The position numbers were made by a program, and so were the translations under genes. The notes beneath the pieces were generated by a model. That model worked only from the letters and a program-made list of their open reading frames with translations, searched no databases and was not told the DNA's origin. Positions 1 through 10,239 of a stretch of 64,000 nt of DNA are shown here, piece by piece; the first letter of the stretch is position 1, and every line of letters starts with the position of its first letter. Source of the stretch: Viridibacillus soli (GTDB lineage Bacteria > Bacillota > Bacilli > Bacillales_A > Planococcaceae); NCBI RefSeq assembly GCF_016612995.1, contig NZ_JAEOAH010000042.1, positions 1 to 64,000 of the forward strand. Direction: 5' to 3'.

Positions 1-221
<221 letters not shown>

Positions 222-827
222 AGCCAGCTCAATGATACTGGCTTGGGCCTGTAAAGGCTATCATGCCCGCCACTCCAAGTAAAGTAGCGAGTTAGTATCT
301 CTATATCCAAACTCTCATGCCATATGTATAGAAAACACCGGTTTATCAAGGTTTATCGTTTGTTGCATTTAATATTGCAATTTAGGGAATATTTATATTT
401 ATTATTAAGTGAAGTTAGTGAATACTGTTCCTTGTCGCTTTTCTTTTGGAGTCACTTAACTTGCCGTTGTAACGGTGGGTTATTTTTTGTTCTTCTCCGT
501 GGTTTCGGTTTTCAAATACACAAGTCCGGTTTCTTTTTTTTATAGAGGTGCTGGTAATACAAAAGGTTAATCACTTAATTCTGGTTAGCTTTTTCTCGTT
601 TTATTACTTATTCTCTATCTAATGATATTCATGGTTTGAAATGTTACCCTTTTTACATTTCAAATAATATCATAAAATACTATAAATATACTTTTCGCAC
701 TAAAGGAATAGGTTTAATTAACTGAATAATGTATTATTTTTCAAATATATTGATAATAAAATATTATATTTAATAAATATTAAGTACTATATACTAATCC
801 TTGTAACAAAAAAAGGGAGGGGTATTT
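222..827. other. AT-rich intergenic region between transposase and RHS gene
   Basis: No convincing gene is seen. The first part may be the right end of the IS30-type element (candidate end at 362-381). The rest is very AT-rich and contains the promoter region of the large RHS gene, whose ribosome binding site GGGAGGGG lies at about 814-821, seven bases before its ATG. A 73-codon open frame at 324-545 lacks a ribosome binding site and looks random. Confidence 0.5.
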
Positions 828-3800
828 ATGAATATCAAGAAGTATATAGCACAATTTCTTATATTTATAATGATTGTTAGTTTAATTCCTGAATATGTTG
901 GTGCAACATTCAATGAAGACCAACCGGATACAAAGACTCAATCATCAGAACACTTAGAAGTGACAAAAGATTTTAATGAGATTATTAAAGAAAGGACCGC
1001 TAACTCAAAAACATTTACAAATGGAAAAGGTAATTTTCTTAAGGAATTGTACCCAGAAGAAGTACATAATAAAGTAGATGGAGTATATCAAGAAATTTCG
1101 GAAGATTTAGTAGATGGCCAAACTGGTTATGTGACTACAGAAGAAACCAATTTGGAATCAATGTTTCCCGAAAAAATATCTGATGATGAACCTTTAATCT
1201 ATCGTTTTGGGAATCACGAACTATCAATTAACATAACAAATGCTTCTGATGGTGATAATACTATTGAACCATCAGAGAATCCAAATCTAGAAAAAAATGA
1301 TAACACTTTAAATTACAAAGAAGTTTATCCGAATATTGATTTACGTCATATCGCTTTAAATAATGAGGTAAAAGAAGATTGGATTGTACGTGAATTTACA
1401 GGCATTAATGAATTTAATTATTCAATTAAAACGGATTTATATGGGGAAGTAAAAAAAGATGGATCAGTCGGATTTTATGAAGATGAAGCTAAGTCGTCAT
1501 TAGTTTTTTCTTTACCAAAGCCTGTAATGGTTGATTCAAATTATAATGATACATTAGGAGATGGTGCTCGTTCTACCAAATTATATTATGAATTAACGTC
1601 TACTGAAAAAGGGCTTTATGAACTTAAATTGACTGCAGATAAAAAATGGTTAGAATCATCAGAACGAGTTTTTCCAATTTATATTGATCCATCAGTGTCT
1701 ATCAATGCATTAGGAGATACATATGTCTCTAGTAAATATCCAACTGCTAATTTTAATAAGCAGTGGGACCCTTCACAAGGTGAATATGTATTGCAAACAG
1801 GGTATTACGATAGTACATCAGGTACCAACTATCCATTTATTAAATTTAGTATTGTAGGCGATTTAAAAGGAGCCACAATTGATAGCGCAGATTTACAAGC
1901 TTATGTGACGCATGCTTACTATGCTACTCAAAAAAATGGTTTATGGGTAGATGAGGTAAAAGGTTCTTGGGGAGCTAATGAATTAACTTGGAACAATAAG
2001 CCTTCTTCGACAAAAATTACTTCTACCTCTGTCGGTCGTGATGAATGGGCACATTTTAATGTCACGGATACTATTCAAGCCTGGGTATCAGGAGAGCGTT
2101 CTAACTATGGATTTAAATTCCATACTAACGGAAATGGTCAAACCTATTGGAAAAAAATCACGGCTGCAGAAAGTGCTAAAAAAGCTAAAATAGTTATTGC
2201 GTATCATTATGAGAAAATGCAAACACCGACTATGACCGCTACTGCGGATGATTTGGCTTCTAAGACCGGTTCGGTGACTGTCAAATGGAAATCGATTTAC
2301 GGTGCGACAGGCTATGATTTACAGATGTTTGATGGCAAGGGCTATCAAAGTATTTATCAAGGAACAGCAACTAGTTGGAATTCTAAAGGACAAAAAGTAT
2401 TTCCAAAAGCACCGTATAAGACAACCAGTACATATAGTACAAGTAAAGCAGGTGTTGAATTACCTTTAGATCCGACGGCGTTTTATTCTGTGAAGGCAGG
2501 GGAAGCGGTTACATCAAAAGTGTATAAGTTCCGTGTGATTCCTAAGTATCCAACAGGCAATGGCCCCACTTCTGCTACTGTGTCAAAAGCAATTCCTGTA
2601 CCAACAGGTGAACCTAATTTACCTACGGTGACATCAGGAAACTATTCGGAAACAGATACGACCAATAAAGGCCGTGGATGGCTTAATATTAAATGGGATA
2701 AAGTAGCCAATGCGACAGGCTATAAAGTTCGTATTTGGAATGGTGTCAAATACGAAAACTTTACTGTTGGAAAAGATACATTATCAGTTAGTACAAAGGG
2801 CAAAAAAATCTGGCCAACAGATGCTGAAATTAAAGCAGGAAAAATCGATTTACATCAAGCTGAGTTAGATAAGACTTCAAGTATAGGAAAAGGAGCAGAA
2901 TTACCAATCGATCCAAGTACAACCTATGGTAATTCATCAAAACGCTACAGTGTCCGTGTTATAGCTATGTCAGCTGCTGGTGATTCACCAACATCTGATG
3001 TTAACTACGGATATATACCTCTTTACGCACCAAAAGATGTGAAGATGACTGCCAATAACGATAACCTGGTACAGAACAAAACAAGTTTCGATATTTCGTG
3101 GAAAGCATCCGCGGGCGCTAAATATTATGATGTTATCTTAAATGATGGAAAAACGGATGAAGTTATAAAAGTTAAAGGAAAAACTTCTTACACAACAAAG
3201 GCAAAATATGACCTTCAAAAGAAATATACAGTAAGTGTCCAAGCATATTATGATGATGATGATACAGCTTCAGAAACAGAGGATGGAAAAATAACAGGGA
3301 AACGAGGTTTAAGTCCTAAATCCACTTCAGTTGTAACACAACCGAATCAACAATTAGATTTAATAGGTTTGGAAGATTACTTTACTTTCGAACAACATTC
3401 ATTTGGCCGAGCAACCGCTAATGTCAATGTAACTACTGGTAACATGAACCTTCAATTTACCGATGAATCTCTTTATACACGTAGTGTTTTAGGATTTGAT
3501 TTTATACGTACGTATAATTCTCGTTCAAATAAAGCATCAGTACTAGGAACGGGCTGGACATTTATCGGGAATGAGCAATTGGAGATTCTCTCGAATAAAG
3601 ATATTCTTTATACAGATGAAGATGGAACCACACATACCTTTGTCTATAAAGATGCGGAATATGTAGCTCCAAACGGTATTTATGAAAAATTAGTGAAACA
3701 AGATGAGCAAACTTGGACTTTAACTGATCCGGACGGTTTCGCTCAGACATTTAAACTAATTAAAGATTCATCTAACTTCTTAATTGCTTCTTATACAGAT

Positions 3801-6770
3801 AACTACAAAAACCAAATTGACTTTGTACGTAATGAGAGAGGTCAATTAATTACAGTGGAAGAAGCTAAAGGAATTGATAAGCAAGAAAAAATAGAAATTA
3901 GTTATCAAGGGAATAAAATCAGTAAAATTCAGTATGCAGATCACTGGACAACATTTACGTATAGCGGGGATTTACTAGTTAAGACTACCATTGGTAGTGA
4001 TAAGACTTCACGTGCAATTGATGAAAACTTTGCATACAATAGTCAAAATCAATTAGTGGAATATGCAGATGGGAATAATAATACAACAGAATTCTCCTAT
4101 GCCGAAAATGAACTGAAAATCTTTGATAAACAAGCAGAAGATGAGGAATTATCTGTTACAAATACTTATCAATTTAACGTAAAAGACAATGAGTTTAAGT
4201 CTATTTCAACAGATGATGCAGAAACGATTTATAAACGCGATATAAAAAATAATACGTATGCAGTATCCCAAGTAACAACTCCATCAGAAGAAAACCAAAA
4301 TTCAACAGAACTTTATGATTTAGATAAAAATTATCGTGTTTTAGAAGTCACACGTCCTGATGGTACAACGGATAAAAATTCGTATGATTCAAATGGAAAT
4401 GTGCTGACATCAAAATCAACTGACGGTACAATTGTAAAAACGTACAATGACAATAATCAACTCGTAAAGACAGTTGCAGCCAATGGAGAAACAACAACGA
4501 ACGAATATGAAGGGCCGTTTCTTGTTTCCAGCACGGTGAATGAAGAAACAACAGTATTTACGAATGATTCATTTGGTCGTTTAATTAAAACAAATTATCC
4601 AAATAATACATTTGAAAAAATCTCATACGATGATGACGTATATACAAAAAAAGTTATCGATAAAAAAGAAAATACGACATCGGTTCAATACACAATTTTT
4701 GGTCAAAGAAAAGAAGTTACCGATGCTGAAGGACAAACAACGAAATATACGTATGATCCATTGTATTTTGATACATTGACATCTGTGACCGATGGTAATG
4801 GACACAAAACAGAATACTCATATGATGCAAACAACAATTTAAGTTCGCTTATAGATGCATTAGGACATAGAAAATTATTTACGTATAATCAAAATGATCA
4901 AGTAATCCAAACGATTATGCCGTTGATGAAGTTCCAATATGAATATGATATAAATGGTGAACTAAGTAAAGAAACTCTCCCTTCAGGAATTCAGAAACAA
5001 TATATTCTTAACGAGAGTAATTCACTTGATACTATCAATGTATTCGATAAAAAAGAAAATAAATTTAAATCTATTAACTATAGCTATGATGATTTAAATA
5101 ATTTAACAACTATTTCAGAAGACGGCAAAGAAATTAAATCGTTTAGTTACACACCAGAAAGCAATTTTTTAGCAAAATATGAGCTGAATTTATTTACACA
5201 ATTATATAGTTATGATGATAAAGAACGAGTTACACAGCGGGAAACAAACTACCAGAATGATTTTGCAGTAAAAGAAACAACAACTTATAAAGAGAGTTCG
5301 GATGACGTTCAGCAAGTTCAATATACTTCAGAAGAACGACCTCTTCATACCTATGTATTTGAAGAAAAAAAAGCTGATAATAATATAAACTTTACTGTAA
5401 ATGAAGACCTGCTAAAACGAGTTACACAGTTTGACGATGGAAACTTATTAAAATCCTTAACGTATACAACAAAAACTCAAACGCCATTTGAAATCAAATA
5501 TGACCACACCAAAAATGGCAACATTTTTCAAGAATCGGTTCAAGGTGAAGCAACAACTTATGCATATGATCTAAACAATCAACTGACAAAAGAAACGTTT
5601 GCCTATGGTGAGTCCAATACGTATGAATATGATCCTGTAGGAAATCGAACTGCAGCCACAGTGAACGGAAAAAAGGCGACTTATACGTATAATGATGCGA
5701 ACCAAATTCAAACAAAAGACAAGATTGCGTATCAATATGATGCAGATGGTAATTTAACACATGATGAAAATTATGTGTATATGTATAATGTATCTCAACA
5801 ATTAACGACCATTCAAACGTTAAAAGGAGAAAAAGTTGCATCCTACACATATGATGAAAATGGACTTCGTTTAACAAAAACGGTTGGTAATACAACGCAT
5901 GAATACTTATACAATGATGAAGTATTATACATGGAAGTTGTGAAACAAAACGGTAAAGTAACAAGTACACGTTACTATGAATGGGATGGCTATGCGCCAC
6001 TTGGCATGATTGTCCAAGAAAATGGAATAAAAAAAGCATATCAATTCATTACGAACCACCGTGGAGATATATTAAGTATTCGTGATGAAAATGATAATGA
6101 AGTCGGTTCTTATAGCTATGATGCCTATGGTAATATCTTATCGATGGAAGGCGACATCGCAAAAGTCAACCCAATTCGTTACGCAGGATATTACTATGAT
6201 GAAGAAACAGCGAATTATTACTTGCAAGCTCGTTATTATAACCCGAGAAATGGAGCGTTTTTAGCATTGGATCCACATCCTGGAGATAATGACGAGCCTT
6301 TGTCGCAGAATGGATATACTTATGGAAATAATAACCCTAACAAATATGTAGATCATAATGGTCAACAATCACAATGGCTTTCATGGACTAGATTAAAGAA
6401 TGCAATTGGATGGGGATTTCAACTTTTATTTTCTCAATATATGGGATGGTCAGATGCCGGAGCGGCAGTTGTAGTTATAAGTGCGCACATTTCAAGGATC
6501 GTTAATTCTGTAAGAGCTGTTTATGCAAGCAGACAGCTCTATAAAAAGGCATTAAGCCAAGCTTTATATGAATCAATGCGGTATTCTATAGTAAGTCAAT
6601 CTTCATATAGAAAATTACTAATGAAAGATGCCAAGAAGTTAGCAAGAAAAGCAGGAAAAAAAGGGTTAACAAAAGCTTTACTAAAAGCAAATTTCGGTGC
6701 TGTTGATCTCACTATCTTAATAGGTGGGGTAGGTACAGCGTATATATGGAATTTAAAACCATCGAAATAA
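828..6770 (+). CDS. WapA/RHS-type secreted polymorphic toxin with YD repeats
   Basis: A 1980-residue protein with an N-terminal signal peptide (about residues 1-26). In order: an N-terminal region, a DNRLRE-type carbohydrate-binding-like module (about 288-460), three fibronectin-III-like modules (about 465-840), a DUF6531-type RHS entry segment (from about 858, with TTGNMNL), many YD repeats (about 1090-1780), and an RHS core end at about 1783-1848 with RYAGYYYDEETANYYLQARY and NPNKYVDHNG. The last 130 residues after the core are unlike RHS sequence and carry two hydrophobic stretches. In the RHS/WapA families the shell encloses a variable C-terminal toxin, so this tail is the likely toxin tip. 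The architecture matches B. subtilis WapA closely. No LPXTG anchor is seen. The start has a good ribosome binding site. The next gene, 50 bases downstream, is the probable immunity gene. Confidence 0.9.
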   Translation: MNIKKYIAQFLIFIMIVSLIPEYVGATFNEDQPDTKTQSSEHLEVTKDFNEIIKERTANSKTFTNGKGNFLKELYPEEVHNKVDGVYQEISEDLVDGQTGYVTTEETNLESMFPEKISDDEPLIYRFGNHELSINITNASDGDNTIEPSENPNLEKNDNTLNYKEVYPNIDLRHIALNNEVKEDWIVREFTGINEFNYSIKTDLYGEVKKDGSVGFYEDEAKSSLVFSLPKPVMVDSNYNDTLGDGARSTKLYYELTSTEKGLYELKLTADKKWLESSERVFPIYIDPSVSINALGDTYVSSKYPTANFNKQWDPSQGEYVLQTGYYDSTSGTNYPFIKFSIVGDLKGATIDSADLQAYVTHAYYATQKNGLWVDEVKGSWGANELTWNNKPSSTKITSTSVGRDEWAHFNVTDTIQAWVSGERSNYGFKFHTNGNGQTYWKKITAAESAKKAKIVIAYHYEKMQTPTMTATADDLASKTGSVTVKWKSIYGATGYDLQMFDGKGYQSIYQGTATSWNSKGQKVFPKAPYKTTSTYSTSKAGVELPLDPTAFYSVKAGEAVTSKVYKFRVIPKYPTGNGPTSATVSKAIPVPTGEPNLPTVTSGNYSETDTTNKGRGWLNIKWDKVANATGYKVRIWNGVKYENFTVGKDTLSVSTKGKKIWPTDAEIKAGKIDLHQAELDKTSSIGKGAELPIDPSTTYGNSSKRYSVRVIAMSAAGDSPTSDVNYGYIPLYAPKDVKMTANNDNLVQNKTSFDISWKASAGAKYYDVILNDGKTDEVIKVKGKTSYTTKAKYDLQKKYTVSVQAYYDDDDTASETEDGKITGKRGLSPKSTSVVTQPNQQLDLIGLEDYFTFEQHSFGRATANVNVTTGNMNLQFTDESLYTRSVLGFDFIRTYNSRSNKASVLGTGWTFIGNEQLEILSNKDILYTDEDGTTHTFVYKDAEYVAPNGIYEKLVKQDEQTWTLTDPDGFAQTFKLIKDSSNFLIASYTDNYKNQIDFVRNERGQLITVEEAKGIDKQEKIEISYQGNKISKIQYADHWTTFTYSGDLLVKTTIGSDKTSRAIDENFAYNSQNQLVEYADGNNNTTEFSYAENELKIFDKQAEDEELSVTNTYQFNVKDNEFKSISTDDAETIYKRDIKNNTYAVSQVTTPSEENQNSTELYDLDKNYRVLEVTRPDGTTDKNSYDSNGNVLTSKSTDGTIVKTYNDNNQLVKTVAANGETTTNEYEGPFLVSSTVNEETTVFTNDSFGRLIKTNYPNNTFEKISYDDDVYTKKVIDKKENTTSVQYTIFGQRKEVTDAEGQTTKYTYDPLYFDTLTSVTDGNGHKTEYSYDANNNLSSLIDALGHRKLFTYNQNDQVIQTIMPLMKFQYEYDINGELSKETLPSGIQKQYILNESNSLDTINVFDKKENKFKSINYSYDDLNNLTTISEDGKEIKSFSYTPESNFLAKYELNLFTQLYSYDDKERVTQRETNYQNDFAVKETTTYKESSDDVQQVQYTSEERPLHTYVFEEKKADNNINFTVNEDLLKRVTQFDDGNLLKSLTYTTKTQTPFEIKYDHTKNGNIFQESVQGEATTYAYDLNNQLTKETFAYGESNTYEYDPVGNRTAATVNGKKATYTYNDANQIQTKDKIAYQYDADGNLTHDENYVYMYNVSQQLTTIQTLKGEKVASYTYDENGLRLTKTVGNTTHEYLYNDEVLYMEVVKQNGKVTSTRYYEWDGYAPLGMIVQENGIKKAYQFITNHRGDILSIRDENDNEVGSYSYDAYGNILSMEGDIAKVNPIRYAGYYYDEETANYYLQARYYNPRNGAFLALDPHPGDNDEPLSQNGYTYGNNNPNKYVDHNGQQSQWLSWTRLKNAIGWGFQLLFSQYMGWSDAGAAVVVISAHISRIVNSVRAVYASRQLYKKALSQALYESMRYSIVSQSSYRKLLMKDAKKLARKAGKKGLTKALLKANFGAVDLTILIGGVGTAYIWNLKPSK

Positions 6771-6820
6771 AACAATAAATGCGAAAAAAATTATTAATTA
6801 ACTTAAGGAGGTAGGTAGAA

Positions 6821-7102
6821 ATGGATACAAAAACCATATTTTTGTTTTTGTATCTGATGTTCACAAGTGTATTTATGGGCTTCTTCTTGTTTGCATTAGC
6901 AGTAGGAGGAGCAGAAGGTCAAAAAACACTTGTAATTCATACAGATTATTTATCGATTGTTATATTTTCAATAGTGGGAATTATGACTATTCAAGTTTAT
7001 AGATCTGCGTTTGCGTCGCTTAAAAATATTCGGTTTAGAATGTTATACACACTATTGGTTAGTACTTTTGGATTTTTATTACTTTTATATGTATTTACTT
7101 AA
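6821..7102 (+). CDS. small three-helix membrane protein, probable immunity to the RHS toxin
   Basis: A 93-residue protein with three hydrophobic segments (about 5-28, 44-63 and 72-92) and a strong AAGGAGGT ribosome binding site. It starts 50 bases after the RHS gene stop, on the same strand, and ends before a clear intrinsic terminator, so the two genes form a transcription unit. I do not recognise the family. Position directly behind the variable toxin tip is the standard place for an immunity gene in WapA/RHS systems. A membrane immunity protein would fit a toxin tip that itself has hydrophobic helices and may act on the membrane. The immunity function is an inference from position and topology only. 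Confidence 0.65.
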   Translation: MDTKTIFLFLYLMFTSVFMGFFLFALAVGGAEGQKTLVIHTDYLSIVIFSIVGIMTIQVYRSAFASLKNIRFRMLYTLLVSTFGFLLLLYVFT

Positions 7103-7182
7103 TCAGTCAGGTCAATATTTCGGTTTACAGTCAACCCAAACAAACACATTATAGTTCCAACAATTGAGAAAAGACATTTTAT

Positions 7183-7211
7183 CCCCTAATTTTGAAATTA
7201 GGGGATTTTTT
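7183..7211 (+). terminator. intrinsic terminator of the RHS-immunity unit
   Basis: A palindrome CCCCTAATTT-TG-AAATTAGGGG at 7183-7204 is followed by a run of T (7206-7211). It closes the toxin-immunity unit. The group II intron 5' end begins directly after the T run. Confidence 0.85.
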
Positions 7212-7590
7212 GTGTGCCGGGCATGTTCGTCAACTAGGTGATGAAAGTTCACTGTGGGCGTTGGGATATGCGAACCACTAGCCAAGAGCAAGGGTGTCCG
7301 TGGCGACGCGGAATCTGAAGGAAGCTGGCGGCAAAACCTTGGTCCGAGGTACACGAATCACATTCGAGGTTGTTCTGTTTGGACGAAATTGCAAAACAAA
7401 TCGAAATCCTAAATATCCACGGAAATCAGAGCAATAAATGTGACGGATAGATGAGGTGAAAGTGGGCGGACTTACCCCGGGAGATCTGATGAATACCTGG
7501 AAACAGAACCTATCTAGTGATAGATAGCTGAATCATCAGAAGTCAGCAGAAGCCATAGTACCACGAAAGGAGTGAACATGGACGGGATAT
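7212..7590 (+). mobile_element. group II intron, 5' domains only (no reverse transcriptase)
   Basis: The segment opens with GTGTGCCGGGCATG, matching the conserved GUGYG 5' end of bacterial group II introns. It continues with typical domain I landmarks: AGGGTGTCCGTGG, GGAATCTGAAGGAAGCTGG, GTCCGAGGTACACGAA. Near the end it has AGAAGTCAGCAGAAGCCATA and GAAAGGAGTGAACATG, as found in domain III and the start of domain IV. No LtrA-type reverse transcriptase frame follows, and no domain V sequence (GAGCC...) could be found downstream. It is therefore a truncated intron. It lies immediately 3' of a terminator hairpin, a site preference best known for class C introns, although the domain I sequence reads more like other classes; the class is left open. 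Confidence 0.75.
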
Positions 7591-8371
7591 TATTCAGTGA
7601 AAACCATTGTTCAATGATGTTTTTAGTTTATTCTTGTCCATGATATTGTTCTTTTTAGTGGATTTGGACGCGTTACCACCTGTACATCCATATAAAGGCC
7701 TTTTTTTATGCACAAAATAAAATTATTGAACATTTCGAGTGTCTTGAAATGCCATATAAAAATAATGAAATGTTAGTGAGTAGACATATTACGTATATTC
7801 CCAGAGACTTTTCTTCATTCTGTCACTGACATCATCAAAATGAAGGTTTATAGTCCATTTTTTCATACACCTAATTTCTTGTAATATCATAATTATTATC
7901 CAATTTTAAATAAAAATTCTATTACCTGCCACTTATCTCCATCAATTATTACGTTCTTTCGGTCTCGCATCTTTTCTACCTTCATTCACAGTACTATCTT
8001 CAAAGAATAATTCGCCGTAGAAAAAATAATTTACTAATTTAACTATATCTATAAAATTTTGAGGATTTTATCCGATATGTATATAGATGTTAGTAGAGTG
8101 ATTTTTAAAAAGGGAGGATAGTACTATAATTATGAAAATAAGATTTTGAAGTGTGCCATTATTACTACTCGCATTGATGCTACAACAAAATAGTTAGAGA
8201 AACTAATTCGTTAGAGGGGATATTTTTGAATTTCCTTCTATTTTCAATGTGGCAGACTAAAGATAAGGTATATATTAATATAGTTTTATTTTTAGCTTTT
8301 TGCATCAAAATCCTCGCACATATAAATTTGTTTGTCATGTAACAAGTAGATAAGTAAAGGGGACTAATAAG
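7591..8371. other. AT-rich region with a relic leader peptide-like frame
   Basis: No intact gene is seen. A short inverted repeat CATGGAC/GTCCATG frames 7578-7643 at the intron fragment's end. At 8132-8197 there is a ribosome binding site (AGGGAGGA) and an ATG followed by a signal-peptide-like 21-codon frame that is interrupted by TGA at codon 6, which may be the start of a lost secreted-protein gene. The last part is the promoter region of the chitin-binding protein gene. Confidence 0.4.
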
Positions 8372-9742
8372 ATGAATAATAATTTTCCATTTGGTTTTAC
8401 AAAAATGACAATAAGAAAAACGGGAGTAGGCGCTTTTATATTAGCAGCGGGTATTATGGGGACCACTTTAATACCTGAGAATGTAAGTGCACATGGATTT
8501 GTTGAAAAACCTGTTAGCCGTGCTGCGTTATGTAGTTCAAATTATGGAGCGCTTAACTTGAGTTGTGGAAATGTAATGTATGAACCGCAGAGTTTAGAAG
8601 CACCAAAAGGGTTCCCACAAAATGGGCCGGCAGACGGAACAATTGCTTCAGCTGGTGGTATGTTTGGTGGAATTCTTGACCAACAAACTACAGATCGCTG
8701 GTTTAAGAATACGATCACTGGTGGTGAAAATACTTTCACATGGAAATATACTGCACTGCATGCAACGAGCAAATGGCACTATTATATTACAAAAAAAGGC
8801 TGGAATCCTAATAAACCTTTAACTCGTGCTGTTCTTGATCCGATTGGAGAAGTCCAACATAACGGTTCTACAGCATCTAATAATCCATCGCATAAAATTA
8901 ACGTACCAACAGATCGAAGTGGATACCATGTGATTTTGGCTGTTTGGGATATAGCTGATACTTCAAACGCTTTCTATAGTGTAATCGATGTTAATTTAAT
9001 AAATAATGCAAATCCGGATACAAAAGCTCCAACACAACCACAAAAATTACATGTAGCGAAAGTTACAGAAAACAGTGTGAAATTAAACTGGGAGCCTTCT
9101 ACAGATAACGTAGGGGTAAAAGAATATCAAGTATTACGTGATGGAAAAGTAATTGGAACGGTACCAGGAACAACATTTACAGATGGAAAATTAACGGCTA
9201 ATACAAAATATAAATATACAGTGAAGGCCATAGATGCAGCAGGAAATGTTTCACAAGAAAGTGAAGCTGTTGTTGCAAAGACAGGAAATAAAGTTCCAGA
9301 TACTGAAGCACCAACTCAACCAAAAGGACTACATAGTATGGGGCAAACATCATCTAGTGTAGATTTAATGTGGAGTCCATCAGAAGACAATATAGCAGTT
9401 GACCATTATGTTGTATACAGAGAAACATCAAGTGGACAAATGATAGCAGTTGGAACATCCAACACTACATCATTTATGGACAAGAGCTTACAATCAAATA
9501 CAACATATAAGTACACAGTTACAGCAGTTGATACAGCAGGAAATGAATCAATTAAAAGTAATATTCTTACTGTGACAACAAAAGTGCAGAGTTCATCTTA
9601 TGAACAATGGAATCCGTATAAAGCATATACAAAGGGTGATAGAGTAGAACATCAGGGAAAAAACTATGAAGCGGTTCAAAGCTATCAAGGAAACGGCGCT
9701 CCAGACTGGATATTTGCCTTATCGTTATGGAAAGCTATTTAA
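8372..9742 (+). CDS. chitin-active lytic polysaccharide monooxygenase (AA10) with two FN3 modules and CBM5/12
   Basis: A 456-residue secreted protein. The signal peptide ends in NVSA, and cleavage leaves His41 as the new N-terminus (HGFVEKPVSRA), the first ligand of the copper histidine brace. The second brace histidine is most likely His130 in TALHATSKWHYY. The AA10 domain spans about 41-213. Two fibronectin-III modules follow (about 220-310 and 315-405), each starting with a D/E-x-APTQP linker, and the C-terminus (about 410-456) is a CBM5/12-type chitin-binding module with the aromatic pattern YEQWNPYKAY...VEHQGKNYEA. It would cleave crystalline chitin oxidatively outside the cell. The gene is monocistronic. 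The ribosome binding site AAAGGGG lies ahead of the ATG. Confidence 0.93.
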   Translation: MNNNFPFGFTKMTIRKTGVGAFILAAGIMGTTLIPENVSAHGFVEKPVSRAALCSSNYGALNLSCGNVMYEPQSLEAPKGFPQNGPADGTIASAGGMFGGILDQQTTDRWFKNTITGGENTFTWKYTALHATSKWHYYITKKGWNPNKPLTRAVLDPIGEVQHNGSTASNNPSHKINVPTDRSGYHVILAVWDIADTSNAFYSVIDVNLINNANPDTKAPTQPQKLHVAKVTENSVKLNWEPSTDNVGVKEYQVLRDGKVIGTVPGTTFTDGKLTANTKYKYTVKAIDAAGNVSQESEAVVAKTGNKVPDTEAPTQPKGLHSMGQTSSSVDLMWSPSEDNIAVDHYVVYRETSSGQMIAVGTSNTTSFMDKSLQSNTTYKYTVTAVDTAGNESIKSNILTVTTKVQSSSYEQWNPYKAYTKGDRVEHQGKNYEAVQSYQGNGAPDWIFALSLWKAI

Positions 9743-9925
9743 TTTAAGTACAATTTAATAGAAATAGATAGTCTAGAGGGTTTTGGTGCAAAAAGCTGAA
9801 AATAAACATGACACAGACTTCTAAATTAGATTGGAATATTAAAAAGAGAGATAATTGATAATGGTCGTTGCATCTTTATTACTTAATTTTTGTTCCTTTA
9901 TAAAAAACAAATATGTATTAATTTT

Positions 9926-9957
9926 CCCTATCATCTTAATTGGTGATAGGCTTTTTA
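9926..9957 (+). terminator. probable terminator hairpin
   Basis: CCTATCA (9927-9933) pairs with TGATAGG (9944-9950), followed by CTTTTTATTT. It lies about 190 bases beyond the chitin-active protein gene and is the first good terminator downstream of it. Confidence 0.6.
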
Positions 9958-10020
9958 TTTGTCAAAATAAAATGGAACATTTTTTTGTTGAATACAACAT
10001 TAAAAAAGTGAGGGGACTAG

Positions 10021-10239
10021 ATGCGAGTACCCATGGATAAAAAATATAGAGTAATAATCATTTACTGAGACGGGAGAGAAGTAGAATTTGAAACGGATGT
10101 AGATGTAATAGCAGTTGAAATGCGAGGAGATGAGTACGAATACATAGAAAAAGGAATGCGTTAAGAATTAAAGAATATCGAGCGGATTATAACAGCTGAA
10201 GAATTAAACCGAGAACAAAAATTGAATATCCGTTCATAG
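10021..10239 (+). pseudogene. small acidic protein gene with two internal stop codons
   Basis: A ribosome binding site (GTGAGGGGAC) precedes an ATG at 10021. The frame of 72 codons reads like a real protein, with an opening MRVPMDKKYR and a middle part DGREVEFETDVDVIAVEMRG, but is interrupted by TGA at codon 16 and TAA at codon 43, before a final TAG. The charged, well-ordered composition in one frame on both sides of each stop suggests a recently broken small gene. I do not recognise the family. Small acidic proteins of this kind are common in prophages, so this may be phage debris. Confidence 0.45.

Noticed and set aside
324-545. 73-codon open frame after the transposase
   Set aside because: No ribosome binding site, very hydrophobic mixed composition and position inside the probable IS end; most likely chance.
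5494-6039. 181-codon antisense frame inside the RHS gene
   Set aside because: It mirrors the repetitive YD-repeat coding sequence; no start signal and typical shadow composition.
9855-10040. 61-codon frame after the LPMO gene
   Set aside because: It runs through a terminator hairpin and lacks a convincing ribosome binding site.
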